Shown: one piece after another, positions 1 through 10,808 of the stretch
Numbering within the stretch: position 1 is the stretch's first letter
Layout of the letters: each line of letters starts with the position of its first letter
From: Candidula unifasciata
Taxonomy: Eukaryota; Mollusca; Gastropoda; Stylommatophora; Geomitridae
Assembly: GCA_905116865.2 (NCBI GenBank)
Contig: CAJHNH020000791.1
Span: 20,001 to 84,000, forward strand
Length of the DNA: 64,000 nt
Reading direction: 5' to 3'
Made by a program: the position numbers and the translations under genes
The notes under the pieces: generated by a model
The model's input: only the letters and a program-made list of their open reading frames with translations
What the model was told of the DNA's origin: nothing
Database searches by the model: none

Positions 1-486
1 TTGGAAGCGAGATGACAGCCGTGGACCCGAAGCTCAACACAAAAGCTCGTGGACTGACAGAACTTCGTGACGTTGGAAGGTGGCGGATTTATTTTCTGCG
101 TGTTTGAGTGTGGAAATGTGTTTTCTCTTTTCGGGATCCTAGCTTTTGATTTTTTGGGTATGATAGCATGTTGTTAGTTCCTAAATGTTCTGCTCGTTAA
201 ACTTAATCGATCGATAGTATAATGTTTAAATGAATGACAGGCACTGATGAACACTGACATTTTGTAAAAGAAAACAGGGAAGAGGGGAAGTTAGTGAACA
301 AACAAATGTGGTCACGGATTAGAAGAAAAAAAAAAGGGGGGGGGGGGGGGTTAAAAGATTTTTATGACCGTAAACTCAATAAATTTACTGTATAAAATAG
401 TTGAATAGATGTCGGCAAAATGTTAACAATTTTCAAAAAAGTGAACGCAGTTTTTAAAAGCCACCTTACGTTAGGGTTAGGGTGAA
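1..486. other. Unique sequence, no gene seen
   Basis: No reading frame or RNA gene is recognisable. A run of ten A at 326-335 passes directly into fifteen G at 336-350. Two TTAGGG units at 471-482 are too few to be telomeric. Confidence 0.6.
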
Positions 487-1620
487 AGATCTCATTCGGG
501 CATTATTAATGAAAGAAAAGCGTTGGATGATTTTGTTTAGTCATAAATGGAAAAGAAAGGCGATGGGAGATCTCATTCAGTCATAAATGGAAAACACAGG
601 CGATGGAAGATCTCATTTTGTCATAAATGAAAAAGAAAGGGGATGGAAGATTTCATTCAGTCATAAATAGAAAAGAAAGGCGATGGGAGATCTCATTCAG
701 TCATAAATGGAAAACACAGGCGATGGAAGATCTCATTTTGTCATAAATGAAAAAGAAAGGGGATGGAAGATTTCATTCAGTCATAAATGGAAAAGAAAGG
801 CGATGGGAGATCTCATTCAGTCATAAATGGAAAACACAGACGATATAAGATCTCATTTTGTCATAAATGAAACAGAAAGGGGATGGAAGATTTCATTCAG
901 TCATAAATGGAAAAAAAAAGGCGATGGGAGATCTCATTCAGTCATAAATGGAAAACACAGGCGATGGAAGATCTCATTTTGTCATAAATGAAAAAGAAAG
1001 GGGATGGAAGATTTCATTCAGTCATAAATGGAAAAGAAAGGCGATGGGAGATCTCATTCAGTCATAAATGGAAAACACAGGCGATGGAAGATCTCATTTT
1101 GTCATAAATGAAAAAGAAAGGGGATGGAAGATTTCATTCAGTCATAAATGGAAAAGAAAGGCGATGGGAGATCTCATTCAGTCATAAATGGAAAACACAG
1201 GCGATGGAAGATCTCATTTTGTCATAAATGAAAAAGAAAGGGGATGGAAGATTTCATTGTCATAAATGGAAAAGAAAGGCGATGGGAGATCTCATTCAGT
1301 CATAAATGAAAAACACAGGCGATATAAGATCTCATTTTGTCATAAATGAAACAGAAAGGGGATGGAAGATTTCATTCAGTCATAAATGGAAAAGAAAGGC
1401 GATGGGAGATCTCATTCAGTCATAAATGGAAAACACAGGCGAAATAAGATCTCATTTTGTCATAAATGAAACAGAAAGGGGATGGAAGATTTCATTCAGT
1501 CATAAATGGAAAAGAAAGGCAATGGAAGATCTTGTTTACTAATAAATGGAAAATAAGGACGATGAAAGGTCTTATGTAGTCATCAATATACAACAAAGCT
1601 GATTGAAGATTTCATTTTGT
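487..1620. repeat. 40-bp minisatellite in a 120-bp higher-order unit
   Basis: The monomer begins TCATAAATGG and is 40 bp long. Three monomer types alternate: one with AAAAGAAAGG then CGATGGGAGA, one with AAAACACAGG, and one with AAAAAGAAAGG then GGATGGAAGA. Together they form a 120-bp unit repeated about eight times from 541 to about 1500. Degenerate monomers flank the block on both sides. One unit near 1256 has lost three bases and one near 912 has gained two. Confidence 0.95.
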
Positions 1621-2009
1621 AATGTGATGGTTTTAAGATTTACCGCACCGTGTTCTCAATCTAAAACTGATTGCGTGTTGGCGTCTTCGTTGCAGTTTCC
1701 AGGTATTATCTGAATTAAAAATAACCGTTAGCTTATTCCATATTTCTTTGTATAAAATATGTTTGATTAGTATCAACATTTTTGTTGTTGTTGCAATAGC
1801 ACGACAAGTTGTTTCAGAAATTGTAAGGATATCTATCTGGAATCGATGTCGGCAATAAGCTAAGACCAGGGCACACATGAAGTGATTCTGGGAAACGTTT
1901 TGTTGTATTGACACATTAAATCTATTAAAGACAGGTTAATAGGCAACGTTACAGACAATCCAGTTGATACTGTTTAACACAAGCGGGAAAGCTGAGCAAG
2001 TTCAGTACT
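1621..2009. other. Flank upstream of candidate exon, no gene seen
   Basis: AT-rich unique sequence between the 120-bp array and the candidate exon. It could hold the promoter and 5' untranslated region of the signal-peptide exon, but I see no clear TATA box or initiator. Confidence 0.4.
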
Positions 2010-2082
2010 ATGTCAACCATCTTGATTGGAATGTGTTTCTACTGGTCGCTAACTATGGCCTACAGACACCAAGTGCCGATTG
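2010..2082 (+). CDS. Candidate first coding exon with signal peptide
   Basis: This 73-nt stretch starts with ATG and encodes about 24 residues, MSTILIGMC then FYWSLTMA, followed by polar YRHQVPI. It ends exactly at a strong splice donor, G|GTAAGT (GT at 2083-2084). The hydrophobic core followed by small residues (TMA) looks like a secretory signal peptide with cleavage near residue 17. The exon ends in phase 1, which is the usual phase for introns just after signal peptides. No following exon was recognised; the next several kilobases are minisatellite. If real, this is the 5' end of a secreted or membrane protein gene whose remaining exons lie far downstream or outside the window. It could also be a chance ORF, because there is no transcript or homology support. 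Confidence 0.4.
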
Positions 2083-2435
2083 GTAAGTTCCATCATCATC
2101 CCCTCTCCCCACCACTCTACTCCCACAAGCTTTTCATTTTGTTTTGGAATTAGTTAAAAGAAATATTTATTATATGAAAACAAATGGTGTGTCTGTAATT
2201 ATTTTTTTTAATCGGTCATTCTGAAATTATTCATAGCCGGTAGTTGTGACCGGAAATCACAATCATACGTAAAGGACCGTGTGATGGTATGGAAATGAGA
2301 GCAGAACGTATAGATTTTTAGGATGAGTGTAAAACATTTTTATTCGGTAGAAAACCTGACAAAAAAAGATTGTCTTCTGCATCGAAAAAAAAATCTGATC
2401 AAAAGAGCTGAGTGCCGAGATAACGTCCTTGTAAG
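2083..2435. other. Possible intron sequence
   Basis: Follows the candidate donor at 2083. It contains a pyrimidine-rich CCCTCTCCCC stretch and a T8 run but no recognisable gene. It would be the start of the intron if the exon at 2010-2082 is real. Confidence 0.3.
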
Positions 2436-2842
2436 CTGTGAGAGGAAAACATGAAATGGGTTGTGGTAAAAAAACATGGAATGGGTTGTGAGACAAAAAC
2501 ATGAAATGGCTGTGAGGCAAAAACATGAAATGGGTTGTGAGACAAAATACATGAAATGGATTGTGAGACAAAATCATGGAATGGGTTGTGAGACAAAAAC
2601 ATGGAATGGGTTGTGAGACAAAATCATGGAATGGGTTGTGAGACAAAAACATGAAATGGGTTGTGAGACAAAAACATGAAATGGGTTGTGAGACAAAATC
2701 ATGGAATGGGTTGTGAGAAAAAATCATGGAATGGGTTGTGAGAGAAAATCATGGAATGGGTTGTGAGACAAAATCATGGAATGGGTTGTGAGACAAAAAC
2801 ATGGAATGGGTTGTGGGACAAAAATATGGAATGGGTTGTGAG
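2436..2842. repeat. 25-bp minisatellite
   Basis: About sixteen copies of a 25-bp unit containing ATGGGTTGTGAGACAAAA. Period checked at 2581, 2606 and 2631. Copies differ mainly at AAAC/AATC and GGA/GAA positions. Open frames here on the minus strand are repeat artefacts. Confidence 0.93.
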
Positions 2843-2975
2843 GAGCTTGGAAAAAAAAAGACTGCGGGATGAAACTTGCTACGTAAGATTACAACATGGA
2901 AGAAGTGTTCCTGGCACAACAATGGTCATGTAGCTCTCTCTTGTGTCATGGATCCACTCATGGAGCATAGTTGGT

Positions 2976-4586
2976 CACCTAGCTCATGCAAAGCTGTATT
3001 ATAGTTTACTAAAACATCTAGCTCATGCAGAGCTGTATTATAGTTTACTAAAACATCTAGCTCATGCAAAGCTGTATTATAGTTTACTAAAACATCTAGC
3101 TCATGCAGAGCTGTATTATAGTTTACTAACACATCTAGCTCATGCAAAGCTGTATTATAGTTTACTAAAACATCTAGCTCATGCAGAGCTGTTTTATAGT
3201 TTATTAAAACATCTAGCTCATGCAGAGCTGTTTTATAGTTTACTAAAACATCTAGCTCATGCAGAGCTGTATTATAGTTTACTAACACATCTAACTCATG
3301 CAAAGCTGTATTATAGTTTACTAAAACATCTAGCTCATGCAGAGCTGTATTATAGTTTACTAAAACATCTAGCTCATGCAAAGCTGTATTATAGTTTACT
3401 AACACATCTAGCTCATGCAAAAATGTATTATAGTTTACTTACACATCTAGCTCATGCAAAGCTGTATTATAGTTTACTAAAACATCTAGCTCATGCAGAG
3501 CTGTTTTAAAGTTTATTAAAACATCTAGCTCATGCAGAGCTGTTTTATAGTTTACTAAAACATCTAGCTCATGCAGAGCTGTATTATAGTTTACTAACAC
3601 ATCTAACTCATGCAAAGCTGTATTATAGTTTACTAAAACATCTAGCTCATGCAGAGCTGTATTATAGTTTACTAAAACATCTAGCTCATGCAAAGCTGTA
3701 TTATAGTTTACTAACACATCTAGCTCATGCAAAAATGTATTATAGTTTACTTACACATCTAGCTCATGCAAAGCTGTATTATAGTTTACTAAAACATCTA
3801 GCTCATGCAGAGCTGTATTATAGTTTACTAAAACATCTAGCTCATGCAAAGCTGTATTATAGTTTACTAACACATCTAGCTCATGCAAAGCTGTATTATA
3901 GTTTACTAACACATCTAGCTCATGCAAAGCTGTATTATAGTTTACTAACACATCTAGCTCATGCAAAGCTGTATTATAGTTTACTAACACATCTAGCTCA
4001 TGCAAAGCTGTATTATAGTTTACTAACACATCTAGCTCATACAAAGCTGTATTATAGTTTACTAACACATCTAGCTCATGCAGAGCTGTTTTATAGTTTA
4101 CTAAAACATCTAGCTCATGCAGAGCTGTATTATAGTTTACTAAAACATCTAGCTCATGCAGAGCTGTTTTATAGTTTACTAAAACATCTAGCTCATGCAG
4201 AGCTGTATTATAGTTTACTAAAACATCTAGCTCATGCAAAGCTGTATTATAGTTTACTAAAACATCTAGCTCATGCAGAGCTGTATTATAGTTTACTAAA
4301 ACATCTAGCTCATGCAAAGCTGTATTATAGTTTACTAACACATCTAGCTCATGCAAAGCTATATTATAGTTTACTAACACATCTAGCTCATACAAAGCTG
4401 TATTATAGTTTACTAAAACATCTAGCTCATACAGAGCTGTATTATAGTTTACTAACACATCTAGCTCATACAGAGCTGTATTATAGTTTACTAACACATC
4501 TAGCTCATACAAAGCTGTATTATAGTTTACTAACACATCTAGCTCATGCAAAGCTGTATTATAGTTTACTAACACATCTAGCTCAT
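2976..4586. repeat. 39-bp minisatellite, about 41 copies
   Basis: The unit contains CTAGCTCATGCAAAGCTG and is 39 bp, so it stays open on both strands as a 13-residue repeat (HLAHAKLYYSLLK on plus). A larger duplication is superimposed: the rare variants AAAAATGTATTATAG (3418 and 3730) and CTAACTCATG (3291 and 3603) recur 312 bp apart, which is exactly eight monomers. No evidence of translation. Confidence 0.95.
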
Positions 4587-5124
4587 CTTGTGTCTTCCAC
4601 ATCTTTTTTGGTAATTTCGCTGTCAAAATCCATTTTCCGTATGATTTTGGTTTGTATTTATTCCTTGCCTATTTGGGTTCCGTGTGTAAGGACATTGTAG
4701 TTATCATGTTTTCAATGTGTTTTATCCAATGACACCGTCTTTTCCCTTAAGCGTCTTTTTCTTCGCTTCAGTTCTCTTTATGCCAAGTGGCACGTGAAGC
4801 TTTAGAAAGGACCTATATGGGCTTTGGAATCTTCAGTGAAGTTAATTATGTCACAGATAAAAAGTTCAGTGTCTACACAAATAATGACGTGGAAAGACTA
4901 ATCACTTTAAGTCGCTAGGATCAACTTCATTGCACTGGGATTTATACAAAAGTGATCGGTCGCTCTCAACAGAATGGCTAGCCGTCTGCTAAGAGACGAC
5001 AAGAAGCCGAAAATCTCAGTCAAGTCCCGAACCAAATGAAGCAGTCAGTGAAAACAACTAATCACTTTCAAATCCGAGGTATCAGCTGGATCACTCTCCC
5101 TTCTAATACCCGAGGCACACAGTT

Positions 5125-5128
<4 letters not shown>
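4587..5128. other. Unique sequence, no gene seen
   Basis: No domain, RNA or mobile element signature could be recognised. Short frames only. Confidence 0.5.

Positions 5129-5215
<87 letters not shown>
5129..5215. repeat. Compound CT then CA microsatellite
   Basis: An uninterrupted CT run from 5129 to about 5186 is followed, after ATCA, by a CA run to about 5215. Confidence 0.97.
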
Positions 5216-5219
<4 letters not shown>

Positions 5220-5244
5220 CTGTGTTATTCATACCTCAAAAAGA

Positions 5245-5400
5245 TATCTATCGACAGTCAAGAGATATCTCTCAGAAGTCAAGAGATATATAATCAAAAG
5301 TCAAGAGATTTGTAATCAAAACTCAAGAGATATGTAATCAAAAGTCAAGGGATATCTATCAAAATACCAGAGAAATTAATCAAAAATTGACGAGATTTAC
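5245..5400. repeat. Degenerate 22-23-bp tandem repeat
   Basis: Five to six imperfect copies of a unit around AGTCAAGAGATATGTAATCA. Divergence rises towards the 3' end. Confidence 0.75.
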
Positions 5401-5960
5401 ATCAACAGTAACAGGCTTCGGGTTTAAAAATGACGGCGCCAAGTAGCTTTTGCAGCCACGCGCAACATTATTATTATAGTTTACGCTTTAGTGATGTTTT
5501 TTCGATAACAACGTGAATATGTTACACATTTATTTCTGATAGATATTTTGCTATTCGTAGAAACTGAGTATTTTGTGGTTTAGGGGTGTTATGATGAAAT
5601 TAGTACTGACAAACAGCTGCGGAGGCTGTCGTATCCTAATATCGATCACGTAGCCGTAGGAGCTACGTCCCCAACATAAACATTGGAGTCCATGAATAAG
5701 ACAGTCTACCCTACCAAGAAAAAAAAAAGGGGGGGGGGGGGCTGAAGTCGGAGGCAACAAGCCAGGAAGCGCACCACAGCAATCAGGATGCCACGCACAA
5801 ACGCAATAGGGGATATATCTATATCTGCATATAAGTATGATTCTCACCGTGTGACCGACTCAGGCACACGTGGGACGTTTTACCGACCTACGTCTAGTAG
5901 AAAGGGTCCAGCTATAAATTCTGGAAATACCAGAAGCGCAGAATATACAGCTAAAAATAA
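5401..5960. other. Unique sequence with A10/G13 tract
   Basis: No gene recognised. Ten A at 5719-5728 run into thirteen G at 5729-5741, the same A/G junction as at 326-350 and 37569-37590. Confidence 0.5.
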
Positions 5961-7390
5961 TGCACTGGAACACGAAGGGAGTAAATACTAAGAAATTAGA
6001 ACTAGAAAACACCTTGAACGAAGAGCAGTAAACACGTATGCTGCTTTCAAGAGATCTACTTGAAAGAAGACATGATCTTCAAGATCAGAGGCTACCAGTG
6101 AAAAGACAGGAAAAAGGTGAAATTCTTACTCTGGTCAAAGATAATATCCTTGCGTGCCAAATTGAAACATACTTGGAGGGTGCTAAGTACCAAACTCTTC
6201 AGCTAAAGACAGTAAACGCAGATCTACAACTGATCAACTATTACTGTCCGAGCGATCTCCTGTAATGGGGGATATTTTCTACCTGATTAGTCAGGTTGGG
6301 GGGAAAGCCTAAAGCAACAATAATACCGAGAGAAGCCAGATAGTCGGATTAACCGAGGTTTTTAAGATAGGGGACGACCACGACGAATGACCACAGGTCG
6401 CCACGTGGAACTCAAGAACAACCACGTGTTGCCACGTGGAACGAATACTGGGATATGTTCAGACCCTAGTCTGGTCAAGATTAGTATGTGTTAGTATGTG
6501 TTGACCGTCAGAGCGAGACGACATGAGAGTTTTCGGGAGAATGACCAAGTAAGACTGATTGTTGCGAGAGGAAGACCAGACGACAACATCCATCAAAGCC
6601 AAGTCCAGCCAGGCCAGTCTGTGTGAAGTCTGTGGTAATGACCAGATACATCTATGCAGCGATGTGGAAGTGAAGACACCGAACTCTGGTCGATGAATGT
6701 GGGAGAAGTCAGTGTGTTGGCGTCTGAACGATGTGGTGCGTGTAAGCTGTAAATTAGGACATCATCTCCTAGAAGACGACTTAATGTATCGCCCTCAAGC
6801 ACTGGATACAGTAATAGCAAATGAAAGACTGATCATTTATGGATATATTAATAACCACTCCTAAAGTCGAGGCTATGGTCACATGAATCAGAGAGAAACT
6901 GGCGGACTTACAGGATGAGAACAGATTCATCCTCATTAATAAGCCAACCGACCCACCAACCTTCATCGCATACTACCTGGACACCAGAACTGTCCTTTCA
7001 CTCACCGGACCTGGGAACTGAATGTTACTGGAGCTGTTGGAAATAACTAGGATGCAGTGATCACAGGCCAGTCTTTTGAATAATGGAAAACCAATGTGAA
7101 TGCGAGAGCAGCACTCCGCCAAGATGGAATTATTGGAAGGTAGACTAGAATTTGTATCAACATCGCTCAAAACTTCTGCTAGAAATTCTGAACACAGATA
7201 ACGATGCAGAACATGTGGTCAAAGAGTTCAGCAAATGCATACTGCATGCAGCCCTAGAAGCAGTACCAAGAGGTGCGCGTAAACGATATAAACTATTATG
7301 GAATTGCGATCTGGAACAACTGCGCCATGATATGAAAACAGAAAGAAAGCACACTGAGACCAGACCTTGTCAAGAGCAGTTCAACAAATA
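5961..7390 (+). pseudogene. Decayed LINE endonuclease region, Jockey/CR1-like
   Basis: The frame near 6038-6262 reads like the apurinic endonuclease domain of Jockey/CR1-type non-LTR retrotransposons, with a GEILTLVKDNI block and a LINYYCPSD block. After the insertion at 6262-6763 the domain resumes: LIIYGYINNHS corresponds to the usual VGDFNSHS motif, and FILINKPTDPPTF to the LINDPTDTPTF motif (about 6920-6970). The reading then continues with stops and frame changes to about 7390. Several in-frame stops and lost catalytic-motif residues make it a dead copy. Function in an intact element would be nicking target DNA for target-primed reverse transcription. Family membership is from motif reading only. 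Confidence 0.75.
6262..6763. mobile_element. About 500-bp insertion splitting the LINE endonuclease
   Basis: The insert is flanked by the direct repeat ATCTCCT (6255-6261 and 6764-6770), and the LINE endonuclease is collinear when it is ignored. The inserted sequence starts close to TGTAATGGGG and ends near GGACATC, which hints at an LTR (TGT...ACA), but the ends and repeat do not fit an LTR exactly. It carries two near-repeats around GCCACGTGGAAC and no coding potential. It may be a solo LTR or a short non-autonomous element. Confidence 0.55.
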
Positions 7391-7789
7391 ACAACAAGCA
7401 CATGATATTTTTCTAAGGATTGATTTTCTAAAGACAAAGATATCTTTCTGAAGATTGATTTTCTAAAGACAAAGATATCTTTCTGAAGACCAATACTTTC
7501 AGCTGACTGAAGTTATGCGTACTATATAGCTAGCACCCAATGTTTAAACACCAGTAGCCAATATAATAAAGAAAACAAATGGACAGATATTATATGTGAT
7601 GTCTCGTTTCATATTCTGACCTCTCACAACTGTTCCGGGACTGGCCATTGCACAGACATCTTGGATCTTTAATTTTCTGGCCAAGTGTTGACAAATTGGA
7701 CGACGATCGTTACTAAATCAGCGGGTGGTATTATCTCCAGCGACTAGTGATTAGCGATTAGAAAGGATTATCATCACAGATTCATAGTT
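7391..7789. other. Unique sequence with a 35-bp duplication
   Basis: A 35-bp unit starting TTGATTTTCTAAAGAC is repeated at 7420-7454 and 7455-7489. Nothing else recognised. Confidence 0.6.
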
Positions 7790-8440
7790 GCTCCGATCTC
7801 CTCCTCAAAAGCTCCACAAGTGTAAAACGACCAATGACGCCTGTTCTGTGTTGGTTAATGAAACGTCTTGTCCTTTTAGTGAAATGTTCATTTCTTGCAG
7901 CTCCAGACTGCACCCCTATGTCCATCAGTCTAGACAGGGATACGGAGTCATGTCCTTTAGCGTGCTTCTCGGTATGGTAATTGAGCGCATGGCATTGATA
8001 ACATCACTTCTGTCTAGTACTGGGCCAGCCATAGCAATTGCATTGTCAGCAAAATAGTCTGCACGCTCGTTTCCTTGAACACCTGCATTGCCTGGCACAT
8101 AGATGAAGGTTAGGGCAGATATTCGTGAAGTGCTTAGTGTTTCAATCCATTCTTGCCTTTTTTTTTAAGCATATCTTTGAGTCACTAAGAATGCAAACGT
8201 GTGTGAAGTTTTGAATACCAAGCGATGCTAAAGCCATTGTTACAGGCATAATTTCTAATTTAAGGATACTAGTTGTAACTGCAAAGGCGCCATTCATCTC
8301 CTTGATGGTTTTCCCACTTGAGCTTACCGTAAAGCCCATGCACTTCGTTTGCCCCTAATTACTGACCCATCCGTGTAAACTACAGCATCACCTTCATCTA
8401 TGTTTTCGTCAAACATCTCCAGAGATGTTTTACATCAGCT
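7790..8440 (-). pseudogene. Decayed LINE RNase H domain
   Basis: Read on the minus strand, the segment carries an RNase H fold typical of Jockey/I-type LINEs. In order it shows VVYTDGSVIRG (first catalytic Asp, near 8380), a MGFTVSSSGK strand, KLEIMPVTMAL (catalytic Glu, near 8255), CILSDSKICL (Asp, near 8190), then TFIYVPGNAGVQGNERAD (GNxxAD motif, about 8050-8110). All four acidic positions are still readable, but frameshifts separate the first and last blocks from the central frame. The usual role is removal of the RNA strand during reverse transcription. The plus-strand frame opposite its C-terminal part is a shadow. Confidence 0.82.
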
Positions 8441-8967
8441 GACTAAAAAAAAAAAACTGGCTTAGACATTTTGATTGAAACGGAATACGAAGAGAGCGTC
8501 TTCTTTAACATGATCTGAATTCTAGATAATCGCTTGCCATGCACACGGAGACTGCCAGACACGTTTGATTCGTTGTGTGTGTGTGCGCGCGCGCGCGTGT
8601 GCGTGCGTGTGTGTGTGTGTGTGTGTGTGAGCGCTCGTTAGAATAATATCGTCATCTTTAAAGTGTTGGTCAGCATGTAGCAGGTCCTTTACTGAACGTT
8701 GCTTCTACCCTGGCATCTCGAACATTCGTTCGTTTCCTTTTCCTTTCTGCCTCGTGGAACTTCATGCTCAGGGTATCCTCGATATCTTGTGTCAACCATC
8801 ACAATGTTCTTTCTCTGCCTCTTAAACTAGAATTCAAATCAACAGTGACATATTTCCTAAAACATCCTGTGGTTTGGCCCCAAATATTTTAGTTTACGAG
8901 TCGCTGTTTATCAGCCACTCCTCCCCTATATTCAGTTCGTGAAAAACTGGACAATTTTTTTTTGACG
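8441..8967. other. Unique sequence with GT/GC microsatellite
   Basis: Contains a mixed GT/GC run at about 8574-8628. The remainder could be decayed LINE upstream of the RNase H but I could not recognise a motif. Confidence 0.45.
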
Positions 8968-9245
8968 TTTCCATAATACTCCAAGAATAGTCCCTTGATG
9001 GGTCTGTGATACACCAAGAATGTCCAATTTATAAGTTTGTGATACAACAAAAACGTCCAATTTAAAGGTATGTGGTACACTAAGAATGTCCAATTTATAG
9101 GTCTGTGATACACCAAGAATGTCAAATTTATAGGTCTGTGATACACCAAGAATGTCCAATTTATAGGTCTGTGATACAACAAATATCTTCCCTTCAGAGT
9201 TATATCATTTACCAAGAATCTTTCCTTTATGTATAAGTTATACAC
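8968..9245. repeat. 33-bp satellite (ancestral monomer form)
   Basis: Around eight copies of a 33-bp unit running GTCTGTGATACACCAAGAAT then GTCCAATTTATAG. It adjoins the 66-bp array, whose two half-units both align to this 33-mer. Confidence 0.88.
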
Positions 9246-10640
9246 CAAGAATATTGCAATGGTGGGTCTATACTACATCTACAATCTCCAGTTTATGAGC
9301 CTATGATACACCAAGAATATTGCAATGGTGGGTCTATACTATATCTACAATCTCCAGTTTATGAGCCTATGATACATCAAGAATATTGCAATGGCGGGTC
9401 TATAATACATCTACATTCTCCAATTTATATGCCTATGATACATCAAGAATATTCCAATGGTGGGTCTATACTACATCTACATTCTCCAGTTTATGAGCCT
9501 ATGATACACCAAGAATATTGCAATGGTGGGTCTATACTACATCTACAATCTCCAGTTTATGAGCCTATGATACACCAAGAATATTGCAATGGTGGGTCTA
9601 TACTACATCTACAATCTCCAGTTTATGAGCCTATGATACATCAAGAATATTGCAATGGTGGGTCTATACTACATCTACAATCTCCAGTTTAGGAGCCTAT
9701 GATACATCAAGAATATTGGAATGGTGGGTCTATAATACATCTACATTCTCCAATTTATGGGCCTATGATACATCAAGAATATTCCAATGGTGGGTCTATA
9801 CTACATCTACATTCTCCAGTTTATGAGCCTATGATAAACCAAGAATATTGCAATAGTGGGTCTATACTACATATACAATCTCCAGTTTATGAGTCTATGA
9901 TACACCAAGAATATTGCAATGGTGGGTCTATAATACATCTACAATCTCCAGTTTATGAGCCTATGATACACCAAGAATATTCCAATGGTGGGTCTATACT
10001 ACATCTACAATCTCCAGTTTATGAGCCTATGATACATCAAGAATATTGCAATGGTGGGTCTATACTACATCTACATTCTCCAATTTATGAACCTATGATA
10101 CTCCAAGAATATTCCAATGGTGGGTCTATACTACATCTACAATCTCCAGTTTATGAGCCTATGATACACCAAGAATATTGCAATGGTGGATTTATACTAC
10201 ATCTACATTCTCCAATTTATGAGCCTATGATACATCAAGAATATTCCAATGGTGGGTCTATACTACATCTACATTCTCCAATTTATGGGCCTATGATACA
10301 TCAAGAATACTCCAATGGTGGGTCTATACTACATCTACAATCTCCAATTTATGAGCCTATGATACATCAAGAATATTCCAATGGTGGGTCTATACTACAT
10401 CTACAATCTCCAATTTATGAGCCTATGATACATCAAGAATATTCCAATGGTGGGTCTATACTACATCTACAATCTCCAATTTATGAGCCTATGATACATC
10501 AAGAATATTCCAATGGTGGGTCTATACTACATCTACAATCTCCAATTTATGGGCCTATGATACATCAAGAATACTCCAATGGTGGGTCTATACTACATCT
10601 ACATTCTCTAGTTTATGGTTCTATGATCCACAAAGAATTT
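9246..10640. repeat. 66-bp dimeric satellite, about 21 copies
   Basis: The 66-bp unit contains ATGATACATCAAGAATATTG and, 33 bp later, ATACTACATCTACAATCTCC. These two halves are diverged versions of the 33-bp unit next door, so the unit is a fixed dimer. The period gives a long plus-strand frame of 22-residue repeats, broken once by a TAG at about 9690; I regard it as non-coding. Copies alternate between TTGCAATGG and TTCCAATGG variants. Confidence 0.93.
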
Positions 10641-10808
10641 TCCTTAAGTATATATAATACTGAAAGAATCTTCCCTTGATGGATCTCTGATAAAAAAAAA
10701 AAAAAAAGAATTCTCTTGTTATGAATCAATGATAGACTAAGAACCTTCCGTTGTGTTCTTGTTATACACCAAGAAATTTCCCTTGATGTATCTATGATAA
10801 AAAATAAT
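10641..10808. repeat. Degenerate 33-35-bp satellite copies
   Basis: Four to five diverged units with TTCCCTTGATG and TGATA cores, including an A16 interruption near 10690. They end at the AAATAAT (10802-10808) that forms the left target duplication of the neighbouring element. Confidence 0.75.

Noticed and set aside
471..484. TTAGGG repeats as telomere
   Set aside because: Only two units, internal and unconnected with a terminal tract.
2926..4700. Long open frames on both strands (up to 321 codons) through the 39-bp array
   Set aside because: They follow from a 39-bp period without stops; both strands are open equally and no start or splice context supports a protein.
9303..10679. Frames of 129 and 326 codons with a 22-residue repeat
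   Set aside because: Artefact of the 66-bp satellite; its 33-bp half-units are clearly non-coding elsewhere.
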